Positions 48,601 to 61,120 are shown, numbered from the stretch's first letter. The stretch is DNA of 64,000 nucleotides from Triplophysa rosa (GCF_024868665.1 NC_079895.1:26141362-26205361); one strand, 5' to 3'. The notes: generated from the sequence alone by a model not told the origin. Numbers and translations are program-made.

Positions 48601-51600
48601 TTTAACCCTGTCTGTTTCTCTGGATCTAAATCCCATTTTACTCTGGGATTCCAGTGCTGGTGAGTCTGTAACCATGACTTTTTCTATAACCATGCCTCCG
48701 AGGGGTCCTCCATACCTCCTGCAGCTCACACCACAATAGTATGGAGAGCCAAGCATTTTGCCTGGCCATGCCACAGGCACCACCCTGAGATAATCACTCA
48801 CAAACAACACGAGCAGAGGGGATTGTGGGAAATAAAAGGGGATGCTGGGTTATAATTGGAGTCGTTAGAGAGTGACCAGAGCGGAGAGAGAGAGAGAGAG
48901 AGAGAGAGAGGAGTCCCACAGGGGTCACTGTTAGGCCCACTCCCACTCACTAGCTGCTAATGGCCAACGACCTTTAGAGGAAAAGGATGCTCGCTCCTAC
49001 CTTCAAGGGGATTTTATGTGTACCTAAAAGCCCATCCGTGCAATGCCATTACCTCTGTATATAAATGCTTTGACTCTGAGAGTCAATTTATTGGCTTCTT
49101 TTATTATTTCAATATAAAAGCGCCCTGTGGAAATTCAAAAGAAAAGGTTTCACCACAGAAGAGGGAAACAATATTATATATACACCTTATATTTTTCAGC
49201 CTTTCAACTACGTTTAATGTATATCTGAAAATGCATTGATTTGCTCTGAAAGGGCTTAAAAAGATCAAATGACCACAGTTGCCAAGATTTAAAATGCTGA
49301 AAACCAAAAAGCAGTACAAATTATAATGTATTTTAAAGATTACTTAATCACATCATTTGGTCATGTCAAATGTAATGTAAAACCTCATTAATTAGGAAAA
49401 AGCGTGAGTCTGTCATGACTGAATACTGTTGACCTTGCCAGCTTATCTGCTATATCAAATCAGCAAAACCATAAAAATAAAAAAACATACCTAGTCAAAA
49501 ATGTATATTTAGCACAAGCGATATAAGTATGGTCACATTCCCCATTATTTCTTTCCACTCTCTACAATGTCTTTCTAAACGTGACCAAATACTACACGAT
49601 AAAGCAGATTAAAGCTGTTACCTTGTTGATTTTAAGTTTCTCTCTGGCTTCAGACACCATCTCGTCACTGAAACCTTGCGAGAGTTTCTCGCTGGAGAAG
49701 GACTGTAGACTCAAACACAGCTTCACTAAAACAAAATCTCTCAGCTTCACATAGTTTTCTGATGGATCTTCCGCTGCAAACAGACAATTATGAAAAGTCT
49801 TAGAGGATTATAATGTAAAAGACATCATTTCACATAACATTTATGTTATTTCAAACCTTAATTGTCTTGCAATGTGCAGAATACTTAGCAGAACGTATAC
49901 ATTTCCTTTATGGATGTTGAAAGGTGCCATGAAAGTCCATATGACTCTTGTATTATATTGTAAGTCTGTAAATCTAAGCCACACCATAGTTTTGTTTATA
50001 AAACAGGTGGTTATGGGTGCTAATGCGGATTATTACTATACATATGGACTCTGTTATGGAACATTTATAGTGTTTTAGTCCCATTTGGGGGACATACAGC
50101 TTTACGTATATGGAAAGGAGCAGAGTGACATTCAGCAGAACGCCAATTTCTAGGAAGAAAGTCGAACAAGTACATTTTTACTGACTAATACGGATAAACC
50201 AAACAAAACTTGATGTGTGTGTACACAGCAGCGGAGAGAAATGAGGAAAGTTGTAAGCGGTGGATAGAGATCAGCAGTGGTTGAGTGCGGTGTCTCTCTC
50301 TCTCTCTCTCTGAATAACTGTGTCTTTGTTGAGGGGGTGAGTGAGTGGCAGCATGTGGCCAGCACATTTCAGCAGCAAACTGCCTGCAATTAACATCACA
50401 TCCCTTCACCTCCCCAACACTGAACCCAAAGCAACTCTACAGCAACGACTGCCTTAAAAGAATTTCACAACACTTTGCGCTCGCTCTCTTTCACACACAT
50501 GCACAGAATATCAACACAGTGAATCATCATACGGGTCTAGTAAAAAAAACAAGACTCATTTTTATTGAAATGCACCAAGATAAACATGAAGATACATACA
50601 TAGTTTTATTACATTAAATATTTTTTGTAGACCATGCAAAATACCACAGAAAGTTCTGCAAATATTTTCAGAAGTCGCACGAATCTGTCACTGAACTCCC
50701 ACTTGTGCACTTTTGCTTTGCATAACGTTTACTGTTAAAGGATAGTCCACCTTCAAAATGAAAATTCTGTCATCATTTACTCATTTCAAACCTGTGCGAT
50801 TTTCTTTCTTCTGCAAAACACAAAAGAAGATATCTTGAAAAATGTTGGTAACAGAAAAGCGTTGGTCCCCATTGACTTCTACTGTACGGACACAAAACCA
50901 ATGCAAGTCAATGGGGACCAACGCTTTTCTGTTACCAACATTTTCTTTTGTGTTCTGCAGAAGAAAGAAAGTCACACAGGTTTGAAATGACAAGAGGGCG
51001 AGTTAATGATGACAGAATTTTCATTTTAAAGCTGTTTCCTATTCCTTTCATTCTTAAGGCAAAATGTTTCATGCTCCCTCATACGTGAATTGCTTTGAAT
51101 AAAAGTGTCTGCTTATTGAATAAATGTAAATGAATCATACATTTAATAAAACAGACACATAATAAAATAAGACACATTATTGCCCGGTGTCACAGACAAG
51201 GCTTAAGGCTAGTCCCAGACTATAATGAATGTTTGAGGTGTCTTAACTGATAATAACATGCCCTGACGTATCTTCAAATATATCAGCGTCGTTGTTTTGT
51301 CTCAAGATGCACACCAGTAAAATTTTTCGAAGTCATTTTTATAAAAGCGACTTAAATATTTACTTAACGAAGACATAGTCCTGGCTTAAAAATATATATA
51401 TATATATATACACATTAAATAAATACACGGGTCAGCTCTGCATTAATGGTAGAAATTTAGCACAGCTTCATTTTATCCCAGGTGGTCCAGTCCAACAATC
51501 TTTATAATAAATTGTTAGTAAACAAACTGCAGTTTACAAACATTTATCAATGCTGATATCTAGAGATCAGGGGGAATGACGGCTGACAAAAAGACAGACG

Positions 51601-51731
51601 GACAAATGAAATTTGACTTCATACCTGTGATGTCCTGAACTTTAGGGGAACTGCAGTAGTATTTGTGGACCGTCTCGAGGAGCTGAGCCCCGTGGCCTTC
51701 TCCCTGGAACGGCGGCAAGATCAGCATCTGG

Positions 51732-51774
<43 letters not shown>

Positions 51775-53302
51775 CACACACACGCACGCACACACGCACG
51801 CACACACGCACGCACACACACACACACACACACACACAAAAGCTTCAGTGGCCCCGCACACAAGAGCATGCAGCACAATACCAATTTAATGCTCCAACTC
51901 TTGAGCCTTTAAGCAACTGGTTTGAAAAAGTAAGCACCGCTACAACTCCAGCACCCTTCAGATTGCACACTACACTAGTGACTTTACAGAATATACTGAA
52001 ACTGACACTATAGACCTGATCTTCCCCAATGCTTTTGCTTTAGGACCCTAAATGAAGTGATGGTGACCCAAAATGTCATTCAAATCAATAAAAATGATCA
52101 CGAACTGTACATAGATGACATGATGACACAGCGTGAATGGTAAAATTGAGTTTTGTAAATGCATAACACTGTGCCAAAACACATTAGTAAAAGTGATTTT
52201 ATTTTACTATACAGAATATGGTTTGACAGCTTTAACATTGTTAACTCCCTGCTGCGCGTGACCTTGTCGCCGGTGCTGTTAACCATCACTGCTGTAGACC
52301 GTGATGCCATCTTCATCAGCAACACAAAATGCTCTTAAATACAGTATCCAATGATATCACCAATCTCTGAGAGGTTATACGGTCCACTCAGTTGTGGCCA
52401 ACGTAATGAAACGTTAGCACGTTTCATGCCAATCAATACATTAGACTCGTTTTCAAAACGGGATTTTGGGTGGGCGACGCTGGAATCGCTCTTCCCATAA
52501 TACCCAGAGAGAGGCTGGCACGCCAGAGACACGAGACGGTAATTTAGGAGATGCAGGGACAAGGGACAGAAAGATGTGTAATTTTCTTTTCCTTTTTTTC
52601 CTCCCGACAATAAAGCCGATAGTGGGCACGTGCTTCCTCAGTAATTACCTGACACGTGGTCTGGTTTTGTCTGGGTATACGTAGTAATTATACACTGTCA
52701 TGTAGCCAACCGTCGCGTAGAGGGTCTCTCCATCCTTCTTGTACTTCTCGAATCTGCGAGGAAGAAAGAGATAGACAGAGAGAGAGCGAGAGATGACAAA
52801 GGCAGGCAGGTCAATCGTAGGCACGCTCCCATGCACCGGACCCCCACTGCAGAGGGCCAGTGGCCATCGCTGCACCTGCTGGAGACACTGAATGCATTAT
52901 GCACTTAATTGGTGCACTGCAACTTAGTGCAGAGAGGCAGACATCTAGCCTCTTCACATCACTCCAGTCCATTTGCCTATTGTCTGTTTTAATAGGTGCC
53001 AAAGCAAAGAAAACACAGGCAGAGTCCCCTTCACTACCGCTGGAGACTTTCAATTCACCGTTTCAAAAGACAACAACGTTCAATTGAGCCTCTTGGCCTG
53101 ACTGGAGAAAGAAAGACACACAAGAGCAAAGAAAAGAGACAAACAACACAAAGGAAACTCTTGCCAGATCAACAATTTGCTTCAATGCAGGAGAAAATGT
53201 AATTAAAGCGGCCTGATAATTGGCCCCACAGGCCCCAAAAAGGCCGGAGAGACGTAACTAGAGCCGTTTGGAAGTTTTGTGTGTGTGTGTGTATGTGTGT
53301 GC

Positions 53303-53342
<40 letters not shown>

Positions 53343-56300
53343 CATTGTTAAAAAAGTTATTAAAGTCATTACCATCCTCACTATTAATGGACTTTGTTCT
53401 TATCCACACTCGCTGGCTTTGTGCGAGCACTTGATTTGTATTTCTGCTCTGCTGAAGTTAGCAACACAGTTGTACTGGATTAAAAACGCATGACTACAAT
53501 AAAAATGTGACAAAGCCTCTATATGTGGTTCTCATTTGTTACATTAAGTAACAATCAAGTTTGACATATTCTCTTAAGTTTGCTTAGTGACATTCTTTTA
53601 AATGCAACAAATAATGTTAACTTATAGATATGTGAACACACGGCGTGTAAGCACATGGGTCCAAAGGTTTTTAAGCAGACATGTGCAGCGTGTTTTTGCT
53701 CAACAACTGATAATGATTGTTTTATATATTTTTTTAAAAAGCTGTAAAGTTGTCTAAGCAGTTAACAGTAGCTTGAGGCAAAACTGAGAGCCAATGAACT
53801 CACAATAAATATTTGTATAATATGTGCAACTGATATCGCTAGTGAATGCATGAAACACGAAGAACGGATCTACTCACAAAAGGAAGAAATCCCAGCGGTC
53901 GTCGTCCACTTCGATGTAACTGGCCGTCTCAATGAACCACATGAGAAACGTCTGCAAGCGCTCATGGTATTCTCTGAAGCCCGGACATGAGATATCCACC
54001 TGACACCACAAACATTATAAAAACCAACAGATTTCATGGCATGTCCACCAAGATTAGAGCCTTAAACTTCAGTAGAAGTTCCTTTAAAAATATACTATGG
54101 TAAAGTCAACGTTTCATTATAACAGTTGTGGATAAGCTAGTAAGTGATTGTATCAGGGTTTATCGTGCAGTAGGGCGGCATCTGTACATGTATTTCTAAA
54201 CACAGTAACACAAATGATTACATTACTTTGCAATGAGGCCTAAATGTTCCAAGACTGACCTATTTCTCTTTCTGTTCACAAGCAGATATTCTTAAAGACG
54301 CAGAAAACTGTACCGATCTATGATTTCTGGTCTACCAGCGCAGACCTATTATGCATGATACAAGTTTTTTTTAACAATTCGAGTTATTTTCATACATCTT
54401 TATAAAATACTTTTTGAGGCCTTTTATTTAGAATGGTATACTGGCTAACTGTTCTTTTTTAAATAATAAATGATGATAAAAAATGTCATGTGGCATCATC
54501 GCATTGCACGTGGATATGCAGTGACTGACGTCCGGTAGAAATTCAGCCATTTTTAATTTAATTTAGTATAAACTTATTTTTAGCAATCCATTAGGTTAGC
54601 AAAGAGATGTTATCATCATGGTTTGTATTACTGTGTGTAACAATGCCCAACCTGTTGAAAATGGCTAAAACAGGCATTTTATTGATCTGAATGATGTAAG
54701 GATAAAACACAGACTCCATGAGCTGTGTTAGGTGAGATCAGGCACCTTGTGTATCTGGTACGTCAGATCCTCTCCAGCCTCCACGTTGTGAACTTTATAG
54801 GTGTGTTGTAGGCTGCCGAAGGGTTTGAAGTTGGCCTCTTTCTCCAGGACGGAGATGAAATCATCTGTGTTACAGTAGAAGCCAGCAGGGATGATCTCTC
54901 TTATCTTCCCCTCCACATCATCTGGCTGAAAAGAGAGAGAGAACAGGGTTTAAATGACAAACGCCAAGTGCACATTTCGATTACCACAAGAGAAAGCGAT
55001 TGATCTGCAAATACATAAACCTAACCAAAGAATTGTGTCAAAGGTGTTTGATGGAATAAAGTCATACAGGTCTGGACCAGCGTGAATACAGAGCAAACGA
55101 TGGGTGAAGAAGCCCTTTAAGGGTGAAGAGAGAAAATCTGTGCGTCTCACATGGCTGTAAATGGAAAGCATACAGACGGCGAGCGGTTAACTCAGCTGTG
55201 TCTAGTCTACAGCGAGAGCAGCTGAATTTAATCATATAAACTCAAGTGGCACATTTATGAGTTATGCGCCTATTCCCCTGGCGCTCGGCCTTACATATCA
55301 TCATCAAAAGAGCCGTAACAAAGTCATTTCCTATTGTTCTGTCATTAAGCTATACTTCAGCCATGATTGGCATGGTGCAAAAAGAAATTAAATGGAAAAA
55401 ATACATATTTTTGTGGCACAAAAAGGAGACCCATTAGGCAATTAGCAATGTCAGCTGAGGAGTTTCCAGCCCCCCCCCCGCACCCTCCTCCTGGGCCTCT
55501 ACTGAACGACCACTTAATTGAATACATTTACTACTTATCTTAAACCATGAATATCAGATGAAGTTACCCCCACAATAATGTGTCCCAGCTTCTCACCGGG
55601 CAATAAAATTTAATGAATTGATCTCGACTTAACAAAAAAATCCCCAGGCATGTATAATAGGCTCCTGTGTTCAGAAGCTGGCGAGCGAACTCAATCAAAG
55701 AGTTTGCCCTCTCCATTCACGGGCTCCCGGGCGGACAATGGTGCCGCCCCCTCCTCCGCCCTCTCTGGGATTTTTTTACCCAGCAGAATGCGCACCCATG
55801 TTTGCATTGTATCCATTTCCAGCAGGGCTGACATGAGAACACTTTGTATTAAGCTGCTAAGCAGGGCCCTTTGGCCGCGTCGGGCCGCGTGATGGGCTCC
55901 GCTTGTGTCGCGGGACTCTTCATTCACAAAGGCCACAAAACACACGACAAAAGGCTAATGCAACACGCCGCTAATTCCTGCTCATTCAGACATCAGCTAA
56001 TATCAGAAGGGGATCTCTGCACCTGCAGCTCAGTAACACTCACTATTGTCCCGTTGCATTACGGGAGCGAAAAGAGGACGGCGCGGACGGAAAATGGTAG
56101 AAATTGACAGTTCTCCGACAAATTGCTCAATCAGACGAATAAAAAGCGCAGTATTGTGGAGTTCCCATATTAACTAACACCGCTTAAGGATCCAAGACTC
56201 TTCAGAGACTTGAGGTTCATTTTAAGAATACGTCTTCTTTATGAGCCGAGGTTCCACAATGGCATTGAATCCAATTACACAGAAAAAAAACCTTCTAATC

Positions 56301-59300
56301 AAAGACATCTTTATCTACGAGAAAAGAAGCGAAAATAAAGAACCCGATATGAGCAACGGTTAAGCTCTGCAGAACACATAAAATCAAGCTATTCTTGAAT
56401 ACGGCTCTACCATAACCATCTTAAGTATGTTTAGGGACTGTACGTTATTAAGGACATAAAAAAAAAACTGAAATAACACTAACCACATGAGTCTCATGAT
56501 GTCAGAACAAACTACTCATGTATAAAATGATTCTGACCTTATAGAAACAAAGCAATCCGAGATCATACCACATCACTAGCATGAAGACTGGTCAATGGCA
56601 GTTTTGCAAAACAGAAACAAAAAACAATCTAGAAAGGGTTGTAATCGCATCTCTCCGAATAGCTTAAAGGTCCAGGGTATGAAATTTAGTGGCATCTAGC
56701 GGTGAGGTTTTGAATTGCAACCAACGGCTCGCGTTTTCGCTTCTTTGCCGAAGGAGATAACGTATTTATGAAATGCAATCTGCCAAACAGTTTGTCCATT
56801 TAGGGCTACTGTAGACACAACGTGGTGATTTCCATGTAAGGGTAACGTATTTGTAGATAGAAATAGAACATTCTAAGGTAATAAAAACATAACGCTTCAT
56901 TATGTAAGGTCTTCATACACCTCTGAAAACATAGTTATGTATATTATATTGCATTTCTGTCAATAGATTAGTGTTGGCCGATATTCTCTTTAGTCAGATC
57001 GTTCTATCGCCAGCCTGTGGATCGCCGATACACGATAAGGGGCGAGGCAATTTACAGTTATTTATGACAAGCTGGATTTGTTGACAAAAAACAGAAACTA
57101 ACGTGGCTAAAAATGCCCATGTGTGACTTCTATTAGCATTCTATCAGAGTGTGAGTTCAGTGCATTGTTACTTCTCAACCTTTTAAACGAGAGAAATTAA
57201 ACTATTGCTGTAGGTTGATGCCCGCGTGCGCTGTTATTATTACTAACGGGAACAACACGTGCGCTGGTTTTAAACCCTCATGCGAATAGCAATTCATGCA
57301 ATGAAAGGCCCGAGCCATGCGCATTACAAGCTCTCTCGCGTGCAGAAAACTCAGACCCCGTACATTACAAACTCTCTCTGGCGCGAGGAAAAGCCATGTG
57401 CAATGCAAGCCATCTTGCACGAAGAAATGAGCAATGCGCATTTGTAATATTAATTATCGTCTAAGGAATCAGCTATCGCCAAAATGTCTGACTTTCGTCG
57501 ATACACGATAGTATCGTCAATCGGAACATCCCTACAATAGATCCTCCAAAAAAAATCACACATTGGACCTTTAACAAATCATTTTGTCACAGATACACAT
57601 GCGAACATAATTTTCAAAGTAATGCATTTCATTTATTAGTGCTACCGCCATGTTTTAAATATACAAGGTTTGGACCTGATTCATTTTCATTACTTTTCAA
57701 TGGCTTTTCCTTTTTGTAATGAACACACAATCTACAAGTGATGAAACAACAGAAATGATGTTCCCTCCCTATAATAACACCATATAAAAATCACATTAGT
57801 ATGACTGCTATGTGCAAAATAGGGCTGCATATACTTATATATGTTGACACACTGCAATGTAGTGTGCATTGTGATATGATAAACATTTAGATCATATCGC
57901 CGCTGTATAAATACGAAGGCTAACGGAATAACAGACATGAAATCACATTTAAACAACCGCTTTCATGTTTAAAGGGGTGATATGACACGGCTAAAATGAA
58001 TATTATCGTTTGTGTTAGATGTAATGCAATGCGTAAACTACATAAATAAAATCTATATAAACTATGCAGTAATTATGAAATTGCAGCCTTTTGGAGTTTT
58101 AACAACCACACAGGCCACATTGCAATTTCATCTTTCATTTAAATTATTCTGGAGTCTAAATATGTTAAAACTCCTAAAGAGGTCTTAACAACGATTGTGC
58201 TTTGCAAGCCGTACTGTACCTCCACACAGTCGAACTTGTCTGTGACCCTGGCAGTGTATTTGACTTTAAAGAGAGTGCTCAGGTTCCCAGCGCTGCAGTA
58301 CAACTGGATCTGAAGACCTTTGTAGCCAAATGCCACTTCACTGGACAAAGGAAAAAAATGGTTAGAATTTTTTGGGTCCCATCAAAGACATATAAAATGT
58401 ATTTACAGCTGCTATTTTAAACAAAGACGTTAACAAGGTCAATGACACCAATTTGTTGATGCTTGCTTAGAACGGAGACCTAGAAATAACCAACTTAAAT
58501 ATTACTGTTTTATTTCACATCAAAACTTAAATGCCAAGTCCTTTAGGATTCACTGCACAATACAACAACAAATCAGGGTTAACTAAGCACACAGGATAAA
58601 GCTATTCTATATGACAAGCAATGGTGGATTATACATACTCATCTCCAAACAGCTGATGACTGTATTCAGGGTGAAATGTTGTGCTTTCATCATCTATATC
58701 CTCTGGGAACCGCACTGCATCAAACACAAAGACTTTTACGTAAAGACAGGGCACTTAAACCAAACACACAATGCCTTTCACTAATAACCATGCTAAACAA
58801 AACTGAACAGTTCTCTTTTGCATGCATGCATTCTGAACACAAAACATGCACTCATAACCAAATGAGCCTGACTTAATCCTGGCTATTTTCTGTTCTACTG
58901 ATGATTTACCTAATTTCAGACAAACAGCTTCGTTGGTGTCACATTTATACTCTGCAAGCTTCTTTTCCATGTCGTTCACAGCTGCAGAAAAGAAAAAGAG
59001 GTCGTAAGTCATAATAACATACCACAGCAAATACACATTCAGCTATTTCTGTTATCTAAACAATAATCGTATATAAGCAAGACATGTCAGATATTAACAC
59101 TAGTTAATATCAAACAATATACGTATAATCGTCCAAAATAATAGAAGCAATTTAACAGGTGGACTTCAAAATTAAATAAACATCCGCACGTGTTTACACT
59201 GACAGGTCACTTAACACGCCTGCAGTGCAGGTTAAAGCGTTAACCAGCTTTTGAAGTATTTTGTGCAATCTGAAGTATTATACGTGTCTTATGTGTGTGC

Positions 59301-59542
59301 CCTTTAACATGTATTAAAACAGATAAACATAAAACCATGTCAACAAGCATGTGCCGCTTCATCTGTGGTGATTAGCATTTAGCCACAGCTAATTCGCAGC
59401 GTTTCACAAAACTGCTTTCTCTCAGAAATCAACGGCCAGTATCACTCAAACCGTAACATCAAATAAACACGCATTCATCATTAAAACAACAGGAATGACT
59501 CAGGGGGGCAGTTATAGAGGGCTTTTTACACTCACCCGCCAT
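45658..59542 (-). CDS. hat1: Histone acetyltransferase 1 (Hat1), 11 coding exons, 408 aa
   Basis: Catalytic subunit of the B-type HAT complex with RBBP7; acetylates newly made histone H4 at Lys5 and Lys12 (family knowledge). Exons on -: 59542-59536, 58981-58910, 58714-58639, 58340-58220, 54925-54746, 53999-53878, 52753-52649, 51731-51625, 49773-49622, 48358-48242, 45825-45658. Phases join without break and all introns are GT-AG. The protein starts MAAVNDMEKKLAEYKC. The N-terminal Hat1 domain covers about residues 1-155; the GNAT domain follows, with the acetyl-CoA loop Q237-G-E-G-H-G; E265 in AEDPS corresponds to human catalytic Glu276 (offset 11). It ends YRRVLERLAQA. Exon 1 codes for only seven nucleotides. 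The human protein is 419 aa. It is the expected syntenic neighbour of metap1d/dlx1. Confidence 0.96.
45826..48241. other. hat1: hat1 intron 10
   Basis: Intronic sequence with no other gene seen; an AT repeat lies at 46964-46990. Nothing else is distinctive. Confidence 0.7.
48885..48960 (+). repeat. (GA)n tract followed by tiny LINE-like fragment
   Basis: (GA)n at 48885-48911, then GAGTCCCACAGGGGTCACTGTTAGG. In the frame beginning at GTCCCACAG this reads VPQGSLLGPL, the conserved RT block of non-LTR elements (compare [10 protein letters not shown] at 38379-39045). Only about 45 bp, so possibly chance. In hat1 intron 9. Confidence 0.35.
50735..51030. mobile_element. Foldback MITE, Angel-like, near-perfect palindrome
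   Basis: TTAAAGGATAGTCCACC..AAAATGAAAATTCTGTCATCATT pairs with AATGATGACAGAATTTTCATTTTAA. The inner arms GGTAACAGAAAAGCGTTGG / CCAACGCTTTTCTGTTACC and GGTCCCCATTGACTT / AAGTCAATGGGGACC are perfect. Best-preserved, so probably the youngest copy. In hat1 intron 8. Confidence 0.9.
51085..51135 (+). mobile_element. SINE tail fragment
   Basis: GAATTGCTTTGAATAAAAGTGTCTGC followed by AATAAATGTAAATG: the reverse complement of the fish SINE tail seen at 5274 and 26269. Head missing. In hat1 intron 8. Confidence 0.6.
51735..51838. repeat. (CA)n microsatellite abutting the hat1 exon 8 acceptor
   Basis: About 100 bp of CA with CGCA interruptions. On - it is (TG)n running directly into GCAG, the acceptor of hat1 exon 8 (exon starts at 51731). 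The usual pyrimidine tract is thus replaced by TG repeats. Confidence 0.9.
52790..53270. promoter_or_regulatory. Candidate enhancer block in hat1 intron 6
   Basis: Non-repetitive, mixed composition with CACTTAATTGGTGC (52903-52916), CACCTGCTGG, ATTGTCTGTTTTAATAGG and GATAATTGGCCC (53215-53226); no reading frame. Could be a regulatory element serving dlx1a/dlx2a or hat1. Confidence 0.35.
53278..53337. repeat. (TG)n microsatellite in hat1 intron 6
   Basis: About 60 bp of alternating TG with GCGTG interruptions, immediately after the candidate block at 52790-53270. Confidence 0.9.
55200..56110. promoter_or_regulatory. Candidate enhancer block in hat1 intron 4
   Basis: About 0.9 kb of complex, non-repetitive, non-coding sequence in the longest intron (54926-58219). 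It holds GGCAATTAGCAATG (near 55438), CACTTAATTGAATAC (55511-55525), TTTAATGAATTGATC, CCGCTAATTCCTG and several CAGCTG/CAGCTGA boxes. Density and length exceed what an ordinary intron needs. Likely a Dlx-block regulatory element in a bystander gene (inference). Confidence 0.45.
56664..57574. mobile_element. TTAA-flanked MITE, copy 2, carrying a nested insertion
   Basis: Ends TTAAAGGTCCA (56664) and TGGACCTTTAA (57574) are inverted repeats. The body matches 25132-25436 on both sides of a 566-bp insertion at 56969-57534. In hat1 intron 4. Confidence 0.85.
56969..57534. mobile_element. Nonautonomous hAT-like element nested in a MITE, 566 bp
   Basis: Flanked by perfect 8-bp duplications CAATAGAT (56961-56968 and 57535-57542). 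Ends TAGTGTTGGCCGATA and ..GGAACATCCCTA are weak inverted repeats. Inside, ATCGCC/GATACACGATA words recur near both ends, and degenerate CGCATTxCAAG repeats occupy 57230-57440. No transposase. Confidence 0.85.
57967..58140. mobile_element. Probable fish repeat fragment
   Basis: Begins TTTAAAGGGGTGATATGACACGG and continues GAATATTATCG..AGATGTAATGCAATGCG, a pattern I recall as dispersed in teleosts. Ends unclear. Between the nested MITE and hat1 exon 4. Confidence 0.35.
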
Positions 59543-59720
59543 TTCTGCACGTCTTCACCACTCAACCCGCCAAATGCCAAAACTACTTCCTGTTTACCCA
59601 CGTGGTTCCGTTCGCTCACGCCATTGGAGGAACATGGGAGTTGTTTTTCTCATCGCAGCTGCGTCAGATTCTGCAGCGGTTGATACATCAATGACTTCGA
59701 CAGTACCGACAGTTACTATT
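59543..59720 (-). promoter_or_regulatory. hat1: hat1 promoter (TATA-less)
   Basis: Upstream of the hat1 ATG on -: an ETS site CAGGAAGTAG (59592-59583), CACGTG (59604-59599) and a CCAAT box (59627-59623). No TATA. Typical of a housekeeping gene promoter. Confidence 0.55.
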
Positions 59721-60666
59721 AACTAATTATATTAAATAAAAAATAAATAATATTTGAATTTTTAAAATATATTAAGAACAACCATGACAACAACAACTGT
59801 TATGATATAATAATAATAATCACAATAACAATTATAATAATAAAAAAATGTGTATTATTATAGATTATTTAATTTATTAGTTTATTTCAATTTGTATTAT
59901 TATTTAAGATTTAATTTAAGATTTAATTTCAAGAGCCTGAATGTGTTGCAGTTGTACTGACTCACATTGGTGTGGATTTTGATGATAAAACAAGAAGGTA
60001 ATCACTAGATAAACTTTACACACATTACTTCAGTAAAGTAGCAGGCAAAATAAGACAAAGATTAAAATGAAACAAAACAAGAAATAAAAATAAATGTAAC
60101 AGAAATAAAAAGTATTTTTAACTAAATGTATACCATGTACTGTTATAAAACACCTTTCTAGAAAGAGAGAAAGAGAGAGAAAAGAGAGAGAGACTGAGTC
60201 TGTTGAGATGTAATATGTTGTCAAACACTAAATTGGACTTTTATGAAGTGGGCCATTATGTCAGTTTACTCGTAGATTAGATACACAGGGGAAAATTCCT
60301 CCAAACGGGGATGACAGTGTGCGAGTTCAATAAAATGCATGACCTTTACAGAGCGGAGGATGGAATAGCTGTTCAGACTGACCCTGTGAAATTCAGTGCC
60401 ATTATCCCTGCCACTGTGATTTGAGCTGTGCCGGACAATCTGCTGAAACTGCTCATGTCTGTAATATCCCGGCTGATTCCCTAACAGGACTGGATTAACG
60501 GTTTACAACAAGCACTTTCGTGACCTTTAGTCTATAAAAGAGTAAAACATGTTGACCGGTTTGAGACCTGTGAGTCAGATCCCACTTCTTGTGATACAGA
60601 CCTCGCTTCTTGTGATACTGTCTGCCTGGCAAAAGTTTTAACTGAAGAGCAGCATGTGGTCATATC
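59721..60666. other. hat1 upstream flank
   Basis: AT-rich to 60230, including (ATA)n-like runs and a GA-rich run at 60165-60192; no gene. 60250-60490 is more complex and could be regulatory. Confidence 0.4.
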
Positions 60667-61120
60667 CAGTGTTGGGTGTAACTAGTTACTAAGTAATTAG
60701 ATACTGTAATTTAATTACTTTCCCCTTAAAAAGTAAAGTAAGGGATTACTCTTATTTGTTCTGTAATTAAATTACAGTTACTTGTAATGTGTACAATAGT
60801 GGAATTGACATTAAAATTCAAAATCTAACTTTAAAATGCATGCATTAATGTATCTTTCTCACATTTGTTATACAAGTCAGTTAATAATAATACTTCATGT
60901 AGTTTTATATGATTTATTTGAATGAATTGAGAGTCGTTTTATGTCTATCCTTGACTCACTTAACTAATCAAGGTTGATATAAAATACAGTAAGTAATTAG
61001 TAATAAGTATTTAAATACTTTTTGGAGAGAGTAATTCGTACAGTAATCTAATTACACTCTTGAATGTGTAATTAGTAACTAGTAATTAATTACTTTTTCA
61101 GAGTAATTTACCCAACACTG
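60667..61120. mobile_element. Nonautonomous hAT-like element, 454 bp
   Basis: Ends CAGTGTTGGG and CCCAACACTG are perfect 10-bp inverted repeats. Flanked by perfect 8-bp duplications GTCATATC (60659-60666 and 61121-61128). The subterminal regions are full of AGTAATTA/TAATTACT words. No transposase. Confidence 0.9.

Noticed and set aside
51560..51889. Cys/Val-rich and Thr/His-rich open frames over the CA repeat
   Set aside because: They are translations of the microsatellite next to hat1 exon 8.
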